Shown one piece after another: positions 8,344-19,309 of a stretch of DNA of 64,000 nt. A model generated the notes under the pieces. It ran no database searches. It was not told the origin of the DNA and worked only from the letters and a program-made list of their open reading frames with translations. Position numbers and translations under genes: made by a program. This DNA comes from Burkholderia sp. OK233 (GTDB lineage Bacteria; Pseudomonadota; Gammaproteobacteria; Burkholderiales; Burkholderiaceae): NCBI RefSeq assembly GCF_900230185.1, contig NZ_OCSR01000002.1:744001-808000 (forward strand). The letters are read 5' to 3'. Position 1 is the stretch's first letter. Each line of letters starts with the position of its first letter.

Positions 8344-8811
8344 CCAGGCACGTCATCGATGGCAAGCAAAATACCTGCAGAGCGCCCCATGAACACCGTC
8401 ATCCAGACTCCGCTCAAGCCCGTCGTCGGTGTCGGGGTTGATTCCGTGCACATCAACAGGCAGAGCAGTCGCCGTCCGAAGCGACTGTCGCGCGAACACG
8501 GTATGCGAAAGGCAATAACCCGACGCTTTTCTGTGGTGGGCAGCGCGTGATCAACGGGAAATCTCTCGCGGCACACGACTTTTTTTGGTAGCTATGCGGT
8601 GCCCCGCAGCGCATCGACTCGCCTTCGGCGCCTGGCTGCCGGCAATACAGTGGGAAGGGCCTATGCCATAAGCCCCTTGTCTGCGTTTGGCCCATCCGTT
8701 GGATATCGCGCCTTGAGGGCGCCTCCTAGACTGGTCTCGTCCCGGGTGGTCCGGGGTGCATTGGGTCGCATGTCGCCCAATGCTTCACGTATGTCGACTG
8801 AGGCCCATATC
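8344..8811. other. 468-bp gap with no convincing gene
   Basis: Short frames on both strands lack ribosome sites and family features. The right end holds the 8758-8783 inverted repeat in front of the C58-like gene. The stretch may contain decayed coding sequence but I cannot name it. Confidence 0.5.
8758..8783. promoter_or_regulatory. Perfect inverted repeat ahead of C58-like gene
   Basis: Arms GCATTGGG and CCCAATGC around a 10-nt centre, ending 28 nt before the start codon at 8812. In RNA this would be a hairpin close to the ribosome site; in DNA an operator. No U-run follows. Confidence 0.5.
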
Positions 8812-9321
8812 ATGTCAGAAATCCAACTCTTCGCATCGCACAACGACTACTACAGCTCGCAAACCGAGGCCGGCGACCGCAAAATTCTTCGCCGTTATGG
8901 CTGGTGCGTAGCGGCCAGCGTGCTGTGGACGAAGAACGCGCTCGACCCTGCTGTCGCGCCTAAGGACTCCAATCCGGACAAGCTGCGCACAGGCATCTTG
9001 CAAGTGAAGTACCGCTGGAACGTGGGAACCGAACGAGAGGCAACGCTGAACCTCCTGCAGCAGGCAGAACTGCAGGGTGCTCAGGTGGGCGATCAGGTGT
9101 CGCTCACGGCATTGTTCGGAATCGTCTTCGCCACACCAGGCGTGTACCTGATCGCCAACGATACCCACATGATGGCGGTGGATACGCGCGCCGGCCGGCT
9201 GCACTTCTACGACATCGAGGAGGGTCTGTTCCAGTATGCCCGCACGGCTGAATTGGGGCAGGGCATAAGCGCACGCTATCAGGATCCGCATTGGGACGTT
9301 TACAGCGTCGCGCGTCACTGA
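8812..9321 (+). CDS. Putative YopT/AvrPphB-type (C58) cysteine protease
   Basis: 169 residues from the ATG at 8812 (TGAGG eight nt upstream); an ATG at 8791 in the same frame has no ribosome site. A catalytic triad in C58 order can be read: Cys32 in YGWCVAASVLWTKN, His119 in ANDTHMMAVD and Asp134 in LHFYDIEEG. The His-Asp spacing is 15 residues, as I recall for AvrPphB (His212/Asp227), and the GxC...W helix matches the YopT/AvrPphB pattern. C58 proteases are usually type III effectors or toxin domains. It is short and has no obvious secretion signal or neighbouring secretion gene. Alternatively it is another papain-fold protein, such as a C39- or transglutaminase-like one. Confidence 0.6.
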   Translation: MSEIQLFASHNDYYSSQTEAGDRKILRRYGWCVAASVLWTKNALDPAVAPKDSNPDKLRTGILQVKYRWNVGTEREATLNLLQQAELQGAQVGDQVSLTALFGIVFATPGVYLIANDTHMMAVDTRAGRLHFYDIEEGLFQYARTAELGQGISARYQDPHWDVYSVARH

Positions 9322-9591
9322 GTCAACGGGAAACTTAAGCGGCCGTCGCGTGCTGACGATCGCAGCCGTGCGAGGTTCGAGCTGCGTATCCCGATTGCAT
9401 GAGGCGGCACCCGGTCACTTCCGGCCACTCGGCATCCCCGCGTGAATTGCTAACAAGCGCTATCTGAAGCATCGCCAGTCGCGAATCGGCCGTTCATCGT
9501 CCCACTAGTGAAACGCCGACATCTGGAAACTTTCACCTAAACTACGGGAAAAATGTTGAGGTAGCATCATCGAACTCAACAGGGGGAAACA

Positions 9592-10905
9592 GTGCTTCGG
9601 CGAATCAAATCTCGCATAAACGCAATCGCCCCCTCTCTTGCCTGTCTGCTTCTCAGCGATCTTTTTACGATCCTGGCAGACATGGTTGGCTATATCACGC
9701 TCCCCTGGTGGATCGTTCATCGGGGCGGCGCACACCACCTTGCAATCTACGGTGTAAGCATTGCCATCACCACGATCTTCGCAATGCCGCTGCTTTCGCC
9801 ACTCGGGGATCGATACGCAAAGAGACCGCAGATTGTATGGGGTATCTGCGCCTTAATGGTCGTCGCCTTTACCCTCGCTACGCTCGCCTCGCTGTCCGAC
9901 TACCGACTTACGCTCATCATCTGCATAGGCGTGGTCACCGTTGTAGCGAAAACTTTTATCGATCCGGCTAGCTCCACCATTTCGGCTGAACTTGTTCCGG
10001 CGAATCGTTTGGCTGAAGCGCTTCGCCTTCGTAAATCGACGCAAGCGGTTGGACGTGCCTTGGGGCCGGCACTGGCTGGCGCGGCATTGGCCTTGGGCGG
10101 TATTGCTGCAACATTCTGGATGAATGGCATTCTGCTTGGCGTCGCTGCCTATGTGACCTTGCAGCTTCCATTCCAGTCTCAGCATCGTGAACACCATCGC
10201 GGTTTGGCCCGTTGGTGGGAAGACCTGCGCGCCGGACTGCATGCTAAATGGATCGTCCCGTTGGAGCGCGGCTGGACACTTGTCAATTTCCTCGTATGGA
10301 TATTCCAGGGCCCTGCGGTCGGCATGCTGATCCCGCTCAAAGTTCAATCACTTGGACTGTCGGGGCTCTGGCTAGGTGGCAGTGAAGCGGCCCTATCCAT
10401 AGGTTTGCTATTCGGCAGCTTTCGTGGTTCTGACGCACTAGTCAGTCGGTTCGGCCGATTCAATGTCCGGGTGGGGGCCGCAATGTGCGAAGGGCTGGCA
10501 CTTGCTGCGTCGGGCATAGCCCATTCACCCATCGCTCTCCTATTGGCGCTTGCATGTGTGGGCTTCGCCAATGCATCAATGGGACTCGTTGGCGCGACTC
10601 ACCGTTCATTGGCTATCCCGCAGAATTTCCGCGTGCGCATTCTCGCTGCCAGCATGATGACCACGCAGATTGCCGGCATTCTTGGACCGATGATCGCAGG
10701 CGCGGCGCTCACGCATTGGGCGGTGGGCCAGGTCTATACATGCTTCGGTCTCGCCACCTGTCTGCTCGCTTTCGGTTTCGTTTTGATACCGCGATCGCGC
10801 GAATTCTTTGAGCTCAATCACGATCAGGTGAAAGATTGGTTTCGTCACGAATATCCCGAAGCATTCAAAGCACCTACAGTGTCCGAGTCGAGACAAATCA
10901 CGTAG
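9592..10905 (+). CDS. MFS transporter (EntS/MFS_3-like exporter)
   Basis: 437 residues from a GTG preceded by AGGGGGAAACA. Twelve hydrophobic segments fit the major facilitator fold, with the cytoplasmic loop motif LSPLGDRYAKRPQIV between helices 2 and 3. The pattern resembles enterobactin exporter/MFS_3 proteins; the cargo is unknown. Base composition is visibly lower in GC than in the flanks. Together with the C58-like gene before it and the broken GFA gene after it, this suggests a horizontally acquired or rearranged patch. Confidence 0.82.
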   Translation: MLRRIKSRINAIAPSLACLLLSDLFTILADMVGYITLPWWIVHRGGAHHLAIYGVSIAITTIFAMPLLSPLGDRYAKRPQIVWGICALMVVAFTLATLASLSDYRLTLIICIGVVTVVAKTFIDPASSTISAELVPANRLAEALRLRKSTQAVGRALGPALAGAALALGGIAATFWMNGILLGVAAYVTLQLPFQSQHREHHRGLARWWEDLRAGLHAKWIVPLERGWTLVNFLVWIFQGPAVGMLIPLKVQSLGLSGLWLGGSEAALSIGLLFGSFRGSDALVSRFGRFNVRVGAAMCEGLALAASGIAHSPIALLLALACVGFANASMGLVGATHRSLAIPQNFRVRILAASMMTTQIAGILGPMIAGAALTHWAVGQVYTCFGLATCLLAFGFVLIPRSREFFELNHDQVKDWFRHEYPEAFKAPTVSESRQIT

Positions 10906-11008
10906 ATCGTAGCGCGACAGAAGGTCGGGGAACGCCGCGCGTATATGAGCAGATTTGTCTCAACCCGGAACATGAACGAGTGACTGCCTTGTAGAGGTTT
11001 CATCGACC

Positions 11009-11032
11009 GCCTGGGGTCGAACTGAGCCGGCC
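11009..11032 (+). repeat. 24-bp direct repeat, copy 1
   Basis: Begins GCCTGGGGTCGAACTGAGCC and matches the copy at 11271-11294 at 21 of 24 positions. It lies in the gap after the MFS gene. It may be a trace of a mobile-element end, but no transposase or terminal inverted repeat was found. Confidence 0.45.
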
Positions 11033-11160
11033 ACTATCCGGCTGAGTCCGGCCTGTTTCGGTCGTTCGTCGCCATGTAACTTGCGGCTTTGGCCTCTCTT
11101 GCCAACTGCATTGCTTTTAAACTGTCGTGTGAGATAGTCAAACCTCACTGAGTGGAGCCT

Positions 11161-11301
11161 ATGGCCACAAGAAATCCAGCACACGTGGCGCATTGCCAAT
11201 GTGGCGCGGTTGAGATCAGCGCCTGGGGTCAGCCCATTATGGTCAATGCGTGCTACTGCGACCAATGGCTGCCTGGGGTCAAACTGTGCCGACCGTATTA
11301 G
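11161..11301 (+). pseudogene. N-terminal fragment of a GFA-family gene
   Basis: The ATG frame reads 46 codons to TAG. Residues 11-35 match the start of glutathione-dependent formaldehyde-activating-type (GFA/CENP-V) proteins: HCQCGAVEIS, then NACYCDQ, the first zinc ligands. The match stops where family members continue with a second Cys-rich segment (about base 11265-11270), exactly where the second 24-bp repeat begins. The remaining ~90 residues are missing from the following sequence, so this is a truncated remnant. Confidence 0.65.
11271..11294 (+). repeat. 24-bp direct repeat, copy 2
   Basis: Begins GCCTGGGGTCAAACTGTGCC; same orientation as copy 1, start-to-start distance 262 bp. It coincides with the point where the GFA reading frame loses its homology. 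Confidence 0.45.
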
Positions 11302-11365
11302 CAACAGCCGCGACACTGCGCAGTCAACGTCTCCGAGCAGTGATGCCGGGCTGGCAACCGTCAAC

Positions 11366-12550
11366 TCATTCCCCCGGCACCCTCACCCACCCCTCCATCA
11401 GCACCCGCGCACTCCGGCTCATAATCGCTTTGGTGACCGTCCACTCCCCGCCTTCCTCCTGAGCCTCCGCGCCCACTCGCAGCGTCCCCGACGGATGCCC
11501 AAACCGCACCGCGTCCCGCGCGCCGCCGCCGGCAGCAAGATTCACCAACGTCCCTGAAATCGCGGCCGCCGTACCAATCGCAACCGCTGCCGTCCCCATC
11601 ATCGCGTGATGCAGCTTGCCCATCGACATCGCCCGCACCAGCAGATCGACGTCACTCGCGGCAACACGCTTACCGCTGGAAGCCACGTAGTCAGCAGGCT
11701 TGGCGACAAACGCAACCTTCGGCGTATGCTGCCGCGTCGCGATCTCGTCGATATTCTTGATCAGGCCCATGCGCACCGCACCATGCGCGCGAATGGTTTC
11801 GAACATCGTCAGCGCCTTCTCGTCGCTATTGATAGCGTCCTGTAGTTCGGTGCCCTTATAACCGATCGCTTCCGCGTCCACGAAAATCGTCGGGATACCG
11901 GCATTGATCATCGTCGCCTTCAGCGTGCCGACACCCGGCACCTCGAGGTCGTCGACCAGATTCCCCGTCGGGAACATCGCGCCGCCAGCGCCCTCCTCTT
12001 CGGCAGCCGGGTCCATGAACTCAAGCTGAACTTCGGCAGCCGGAAACGTCACGCCATCGAGTTCGAAGTCGCCTGTTTCCTGCACTGCGCCATTTGTCAT
12101 AGGCACATGCCCGATGATCGTCTTACCGATATTCGCCTGCCAGATACGCACAACAGCCACACCGTTGTGCGGAATCCGGCTCGCATCGACGAGACCCGCG
12201 CTAATCGCAAACGGCCCCACCGCAGCAGAGAGATTCCCGCAATTGCCGCTCCAATCGACAAACGCCTTATCGATCGAAACCTGCCCGAACAGATAGTCCA
12301 CGTCGTGATCCTGCTTGCTGCTCTTCGAGATGATGACCGTCTTGCTCGTGCTGGAAGTCGCGCCGCCCATACCGTCGATCTGTTTGCCATACGGGTCCGG
12401 GCTGCCAATCACACGCATCAGCAGCGCATCGCGCGCGGCGCCTGGCACTTGAGCCGCCTCCGGCAAATCCTGCAGCCGAAAGAACACGCCTTTGCTGGTG
12501 CCGCCGCGCATGTACGTCGCCGGAATCTTGATCTGAGGTTTGTGAGCCAT
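11366..12550 (-). CDS. prpF: 2-methylaconitate cis-trans isomerase PrpF
   Basis: 394 residues from the ATG at 12550. PrpF isomerises the 2-methyl-trans-aconitate made by AcnD to the cis isomer, so that an aconitase can hydrate it in the methylcitrate cycle. Family features are IPATYMRGGTSKGVFF at the N-terminus, DGMGGATSSTSK and WSGNCGNLSAAVGPFAI with the conserved Cys of the diaminopimelate-epimerase-like fold, and a late HHAMMGTAAVAIGTAAAI. It follows acnD by 35 nt on the same strand. Confidence 0.95.
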   Translation of the reverse strand: MAHKPQIKIPATYMRGGTSKGVFFRLQDLPEAAQVPGAARDALLMRVIGSPDPYGKQIDGMGGATSSTSKTVIISKSSKQDHDVDYLFGQVSIDKAFVDWSGNCGNLSAAVGPFAISAGLVDASRIPHNGVAVVRIWQANIGKTIIGHVPMTNGAVQETGDFELDGVTFPAAEVQLEFMDPAAEEEGAGGAMFPTGNLVDDLEVPGVGTLKATMINAGIPTIFVDAEAIGYKGTELQDAINSDEKALTMFETIRAHGAVRMGLIKNIDEIATRQHTPKVAFVAKPADYVASSGKRVAASDVDLLVRAMSMGKLHHAMMGTAAVAIGTAAAISGTLVNLAAGGGARDAVRFGHPSGTLRVGAEAQEEGGEWTVTKAIMSRSARVLMEGWVRVPGE

Positions 12551-12585
12551 GAAAGTAGTGTCCTGATGAGAGAAGCTCAAAAGCC

Positions 12586-15183
<2,598 letters not shown>

Positions 15184-15521
15184 GGCGTAAGGGACAAAAC
15201 AATAATGATCCGGGGACGATGGCGGCAGCCGTGCTTCACAATCCGCTGCCCCTCTTTCAGACGGCACAACGCTTACGTATCAATCGGACAGTCTGTGTAG
15301 TTTAGCTTGCGGTGGCGCTCACGGCGGCGCACCGGCTTGCCGTGTGTTTCGTTGATGCGCCGCACAACGTACCGCACCACGCACTGCAATAAGCACCGCA
15401 CCACGCCCCGCAAAAAAACAGCCTTGGCTCGGGGGTTCCAGCGAGCCAAGGCCAAACTTCATTACGCCGCTCTCACGAGACGCAATGGAGGAGAAACGCT
15501 TGCGGCTTGGCGCTTACACCC
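15184..15521. other. acnD-prpC gap with terminator
   Basis: 338 bp between prpC and acnD. It contains the minus-strand terminator at 15410-15452 and an imperfect duplication of ACCGCACCACGC (15371 and 15395). No open frame is convincing. Because of the terminator, acnD and prpF probably have their own promoter here or depend on read-through. Confidence 0.6.
15410..15452 (-). terminator. Rho-independent terminator after prpC
   Basis: On the minus strand a perfect 10-bp stem GCCTTGGCTC/GAGCCAAGGC with a 12-nt loop is followed by TGTTTTTTTG. It lies 70 nt past the prpC stop. Confidence 0.85.
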
Positions 15522-16691
15522 TTAGACGCGTTTGGCCAGCGGCACGAACGGCAGATCGTCGGGACCGGTGTAATTCGCACTCGGACGGATGATCTTGTTG
15601 TCGATCCGCTGCTCGATGATGTGCGCACTCCAGCCTGCCGTGCGGGCGATCACGAACAGCGGCGTGAACATTGCCGTCGGCACGCCCATCATGTGATACG
15701 AGACCGCGCTGAACCAGTCGAGATTCGGGAACATCTTCTTCGCGTCCGCCATCACCGACTCCAGACGTTCGGCGATGCTGAAGAGCTTGTTGTTACCCGC
15801 TTCCTTCGACAGCTTCTTCGCGATTTCCTTGATGACCTTGTTGCGCGGATCGGAGATCGTGTACACCGGGTGACCGAAACCGATCACCACTTCCTTGTTC
15901 TCGACGCGACGGCGGATGTCGGCTTCGGCTTCATCCGGTGTCTGATAGCGCGACTGGATCTCGAACGCGACTTCGTTGGCGCCGCCGTGCTTCGGGCCGC
16001 GCAGCGCGCCGATTGCGCCAGTGATCGCTGAATAGATGTCCGAACCCGTGCCTGCAATCACGCGGCCAGTGAACGTCGATGCGTTGAATTCATGCTCGGC
16101 ATACAGGTTCAGCGACACATGCATCGCATCGACCCAAGCCTTCGACGGTTCCACGCCGTGCAGCAGATGCAGGAAGTGGCCGCCGATCGAATCGTCGTCG
16201 GTTTCGACTTCAATGCGCTTGCCGTTGTGCGAGTAGTGGTACCAGTACAGCAGCATCGAACCGAGCGAGGCCATCAGCTTGTCGGCGATGTCGCGTGCGC
16301 CCGGCAGGTTGTGGTCGTCCTTCTCGGGCAGCACGGTGCCGAGCACCGACACGCCGGTGCGCATCACATCCATCGGATGCGCGGCGGCCGGAATCCATTC
16401 CAGCGCGGCTTTGACGTTCGCGGGCAATCCGCGCAACGCCTTCAACTTGGTCTTATAGGCGGTCAGTTCGGCCTGCGTCGGCAGCTTTTCGTGGACCAGC
16501 AGATACGCGATTTCCTCGAATTCGCACGTGGTCGCGATGTCGAGAATGTCGTAGCCGCGGTAATGCAGGTCGTTGCCGGTCTTGCCGACCGTGCAAAGTG
16601 CAGTGTTGCCAGCCGTCACACCAGACAGGGCGACGGATTTCTTCGGTTTGAAGGCGCCTGCGTTCGGCGTGCTGTTATCGGCTTCACTCAT
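15522..16691 (-). CDS. prpC: 2-methylcitrate synthase PrpC
   Basis: 389 residues; two adjacent ATGs (16694 and 16691) follow GGAGACGAA, and the second has the better spacing. PrpC condenses propionyl-CoA with oxaloacetate to 2-methylcitrate. Citrate-synthase features include LHYRGYDILDIA near the start, AAAHPMDVMRTGVSVLG, the HEFNASTFTGRVIAGTGSD segment with a catalytic His, and the GFGHPVYTISDPR loop. The short form (about 390 residues) and the neighbouring prpR and acnD distinguish it from the TCA-cycle citrate synthase. Confidence 0.95.
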   Translation of the reverse strand: MSEADNSTPNAGAFKPKKSVALSGVTAGNTALCTVGKTGNDLHYRGYDILDIATTCEFEEIAYLLVHEKLPTQAELTAYKTKLKALRGLPANVKAALEWIPAAAHPMDVMRTGVSVLGTVLPEKDDHNLPGARDIADKLMASLGSMLLYWYHYSHNGKRIEVETDDDSIGGHFLHLLHGVEPSKAWVDAMHVSLNLYAEHEFNASTFTGRVIAGTGSDIYSAITGAIGALRGPKHGGANEVAFEIQSRYQTPDEAEADIRRRVENKEVVIGFGHPVYTISDPRNKVIKEIAKKLSKEAGNNKLFSIAERLESVMADAKKMFPNLDWFSAVSYHMMGVPTAMFTPLFVIARTAGWSAHIIEQRIDNKIIRPSANYTGPDDLPFVPLAKRV

Positions 16692-16873
16692 CATTTCGTC
16701 TCCAACTGCGGGGTTGCGTTCGTGCGGCAATCAGCGCGCCGAGCTTGTCTTTCGGGGTTTCGATGCGGTAACCGGTGAAAACGGACGCTATAACGCAAAG
16801 AATGGGCCATGCGGAGCGCACGCCGCTAAGTGCCTGATTTAGCAAAAAATCCTGTCCTGGCCACATCACCACC

Positions 16874-16911
16874 TGATTTCATAAGTGAAATCACATATTT
16901 CAAATTCGAAA
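16874..16911. promoter_or_regulatory. Two phased palindromes, probable PrpR operators
   Basis: TTTCATAAGTGAAA (16877-16890, within the longer perfect dyad TGATTTCA-TAAG-TGAAATCA) and TTTCAAATTCGAAA (16898-16911) share the form TTTCA-N5-GAAA. Their starts are 21 bp apart, two helical turns. They lie in the prpC/prpR divergent gap, where an activator of both genes would bind. No clear -24/-12 sigma-54 promoter was found by eye. Confidence 0.6.
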
Positions 16912-16977
16912 ACGACAGGTGCATAATAGGCGGCGTTCCCGTTCTTCCCGCCTCTCTCCAGACAACGAACCCCCGCC

Positions 16978-18954
16978 GTGAGCACGCCCCCCTTCGACCC
17001 TGCGCAGCGCCCCCGCATCTGGGCCGTCAGTATCAGCCGTCTGCGTGATCTGTTCTTCGACATTGCCGGCGAGTACGTCGAACGCGCCGATCTGCGCATC
17101 GTCTCGCATGGCTTCGAAGACGCCGTGCATGAGATCGACGCGGTCGGTGCCGGGCGTCCGGATGTCGTGATTGCCGGCGGCTCCAACGGCGCGTATCTGA
17201 AAACGCGTGTCAGCGTACCGGTCGTGCTGATCGGCCCAACGGGCTTCGACGTCATGCACGCGCTCGCGCGAGCACGGCGCGACGGCGCCAAGGTCGCACT
17301 CGTCACGCACGGCGACACGCCAGACGAAGTGCGGCGCTTCATCGCCGCGTACGGCATCGACGTGACATTTGCGTCGTATCAATCGGCGCAGGATGCGGAG
17401 AGTGTCGTTCTCGATCTGCGCGATCGCGGCATCCAAGCCGTGGTCGGCCCGGGGCTCATTGCCGATCTCGCGGCGAACGCCGGTATGGGCGCGGTGTTTC
17501 TGTATTCACGCGCCTCGGTACGTGCCGCGTTCGATACCGCGCTTGAAGTTGCGCAGGCCACTCGCCGCGAAACAGTTCGGCGTCAACGGCTCGACAATCT
17601 TCTGCAGCATCTGCGCGACGGCGTCGTCGCGCTCGATGCGCAAGGGCGCGTCGAAGCGATGAACCAGCGGCTTGCCCGCGTGCTCGGCATCGATGCGGCA
17701 CAGGCAGTGGGCCGCGCGCTGCTCGAGCTCGCGCCCGATCTCGCAGGCAGCTTGCCGGACGCGGACGGCGACACGTTCTGCACGGTGCGTGGTGCCAGCT
17801 ACGTCGTGCATCGCGGGCCGCTGGCGAGCAGCAGCTCGGCGGCAGGCACCGTGCTGACGTTTCAGGAATCGCGCGCGGTCGAACGGCTCGACCGCACGTT
17901 GCGCTCGCGGCAGCGCGTGCAGCAGTTCAGCGCGCGTTACCAGCTTGGCGATATCGTCGGTGTATCCGATTCGATCGAACGGGTCCGCACGCTCGTGCAG
18001 CGCTACGCCAAATCGGACGCCACCGTGCTGATTCTCGGCGAAAGCGGCACCGGCAAGGAGATGGTCGCGCAGAGCATGCATCAGCTGAGCGCGCGGCGTG
18101 ACTTCGCCTTCGTCGCCATTAATTGCGGCGCGTTTCCTGAGGCGTTGCTCGAGAGCGAGTTGTTCGGTTATGAGGAAGGCGCGTTCACCGGCGCGCGTAA
18201 AGGCGGCAAGGCGGGGCTGATCGAAGTGGCGCACCGCGGCACGCTGTTTCTCGACGAAATCGCCGAGATGCCGCTGTCGTTGCAGAGCCGGTTATTGCGC
18301 GTGCTGCAGGAACGTGAGGTCGTGCGGCTCGGTTCGACTGAGCCGACGCGAGTGGACATCCGGGTCGTCGCGGCGACTCATCGTGCGTTGACCGAGGGCA
18401 TCGAGGCGGGCAGTTTCCGCGCGGACCTGTACTACCGGCTCAACATTCTGAGCATCGCGCTGCCGCCGCTGCGCGAGCGGCCAACCGATCTGCTGCCGCT
18501 CGCGGTCGAACTGTTGCTGCAGGCAGCGTCGCGTGAACCGAGACTGGCGGCTCGCTTGCCCGATGCGGATGCGGCGAGGCGCGTCCTCGCTAATCTCAGC
18601 GAGCCGTTGAAGCGTTACACGTGGCCGGGCAACGTGCGTGAACTACAGAACGTGATCGAACGGATTGCTGTTGAACTGGCAGATGCGGACGTGGAAACGG
18701 GCACGGACTCAAACGGCGCAGCAGAAACCCTCTTTACGCGCGAGATACTGCGCACCGTCGCGCCTGAAATCTTCGAGCAACCCCACACGCGCACAAAGAA
18801 AGCAGCGCTAACGTTACGCGAACGCAGCCGTCACGTGGAAGCAGACGAAATCCGCGCCGCCCTCGCCGCCTGCGACGGCGATCGCGATGCGGTTTGCCAG
18901 GCGCTCGGCATCAGCAAGACGACGTTATGGCGGAAGCTGAACGCGGCGCAGTAG
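16978..18954 (+). CDS. prpR: PrpR, sigma-54-dependent activator of propionate catabolism
   Basis: 658 residues from GTG at 16978. An N-terminal PrpR sensor domain (about 1-190, PRIWAVSISRLRDLF) is followed by a PAS-like linker, an AAA+ domain with Walker A GESGTGKE from residue 354, the sigma-54-contact motif GAFTGA at 401-406 and Walker B GTLFLDEIAEM, and a Fis-type HTH at the end (ALAACDGDRDAVCQALGISKTTLWRKL). In Salmonella PrpR senses 2-methylcitrate. It is divergent from prpC; its last 44 nt overlap the convergent AraC-type gene. Confidence 0.95.
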   Translation: MSTPPFDPAQRPRIWAVSISRLRDLFFDIAGEYVERADLRIVSHGFEDAVHEIDAVGAGRPDVVIAGGSNGAYLKTRVSVPVVLIGPTGFDVMHALARARRDGAKVALVTHGDTPDEVRRFIAAYGIDVTFASYQSAQDAESVVLDLRDRGIQAVVGPGLIADLAANAGMGAVFLYSRASVRAAFDTALEVAQATRRETVRRQRLDNLLQHLRDGVVALDAQGRVEAMNQRLARVLGIDAAQAVGRALLELAPDLAGSLPDADGDTFCTVRGASYVVHRGPLASSSSAAGTVLTFQESRAVERLDRTLRSRQRVQQFSARYQLGDIVGVSDSIERVRTLVQRYAKSDATVLILGESGTGKEMVAQSMHQLSARRDFAFVAINCGAFPEALLESELFGYEEGAFTGARKGGKAGLIEVAHRGTLFLDEIAEMPLSLQSRLLRVLQEREVVRLGSTEPTRVDIRVVAATHRALTEGIEAGSFRADLYYRLNILSIALPPLRERPTDLLPLAVELLLQAASREPRLAARLPDADAARRVLANLSEPLKRYTWPGNVRELQNVIERIAVELADADVETGTDSNGAAETLFTREILRTVAPEIFEQPHTRTKKAALTLRERSRHVEADEIRAALAACDGDRDAVCQALGISKTTLWRKLNAAQ

Positions 18955-19309
18955 CCTGAACGACGCCACCGTGTTTTGCCGCATTTGCGCCGGAGCGCGC
19001 GATGAACATGCTGGGCGTCATCCCGCAGCATCGTTTGAAATGGCGGCCAAAGTGGCTTTGATCGAAGAATCCCACTTCCGTGGCAACAACCGATCCCGGC
19101 ACACCTTCGAGCAACAAGGTCTGCGCTCGCTGAATCCGCAACCCGCACAGATACCGATACGGCGACGAACCATACTGCTGACGAAACACCGTCGCGAAGC
19201 GCGACACGCTGAGCGCGGACAGCGCGGCGAGTTGCGCGAGCGTCACCGGTTCGTCGAAATGGGCTTCGATAAACGCCCGGGCGGCATTGAGGCTGATGGA
19301 CTGTTTCAT
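18911..19309 (-). CDS. AraC-type regulator reduced to its DNA-binding domain
   Basis: 132 residues, almost entirely the double HTH: ISLNAARAFIEAHFDEPVTL, LAALSALSVSRFATVFRQQ, then VATEVGFFDQSHFGRHFKR. No sensor domain is present. The ATG overlaps the stop of the upstream oxidase gene (ATGA-type, 4 nt), so it is the last gene of the large amine-oxidation operon. Its tail overlaps the 3' end of prpR by 44 nt, convergently. It most likely controls the operon it ends; how it senses a ligand is unclear. Confidence 0.85.
   Translation of the reverse strand: MKQSISLNAARAFIEAHFDEPVTLAQLAALSALSVSRFATVFRQQYGSSPYRYLCGLRIQRAQTLLLEGVPGSVVATEVGFFDQSHFGRHFKRCCGMTPSMFIARSGANAAKHGGVVQATAPRSASAITSSC

Noticed and set aside
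8359..8550. 63-codon plus-strand frame between the AhpD-like and C58-like genes
   Set aside because: No convincing ribosome site, no recognisable domain, and overlapping frames on the other strand are equally likely.
11009..11294. Complete insertion sequence between the 24-bp repeats
   Set aside because: The enclosed 238 bp has no transposase and no terminal inverted repeats; only the repeats and the truncated gene are supported.
16692..16977. Sigma-54 promoter for prpC
   Set aside because: GG and GC pairs were found in the gap but not with the required 10-bp spacing, so no -24/-12 element is claimed.
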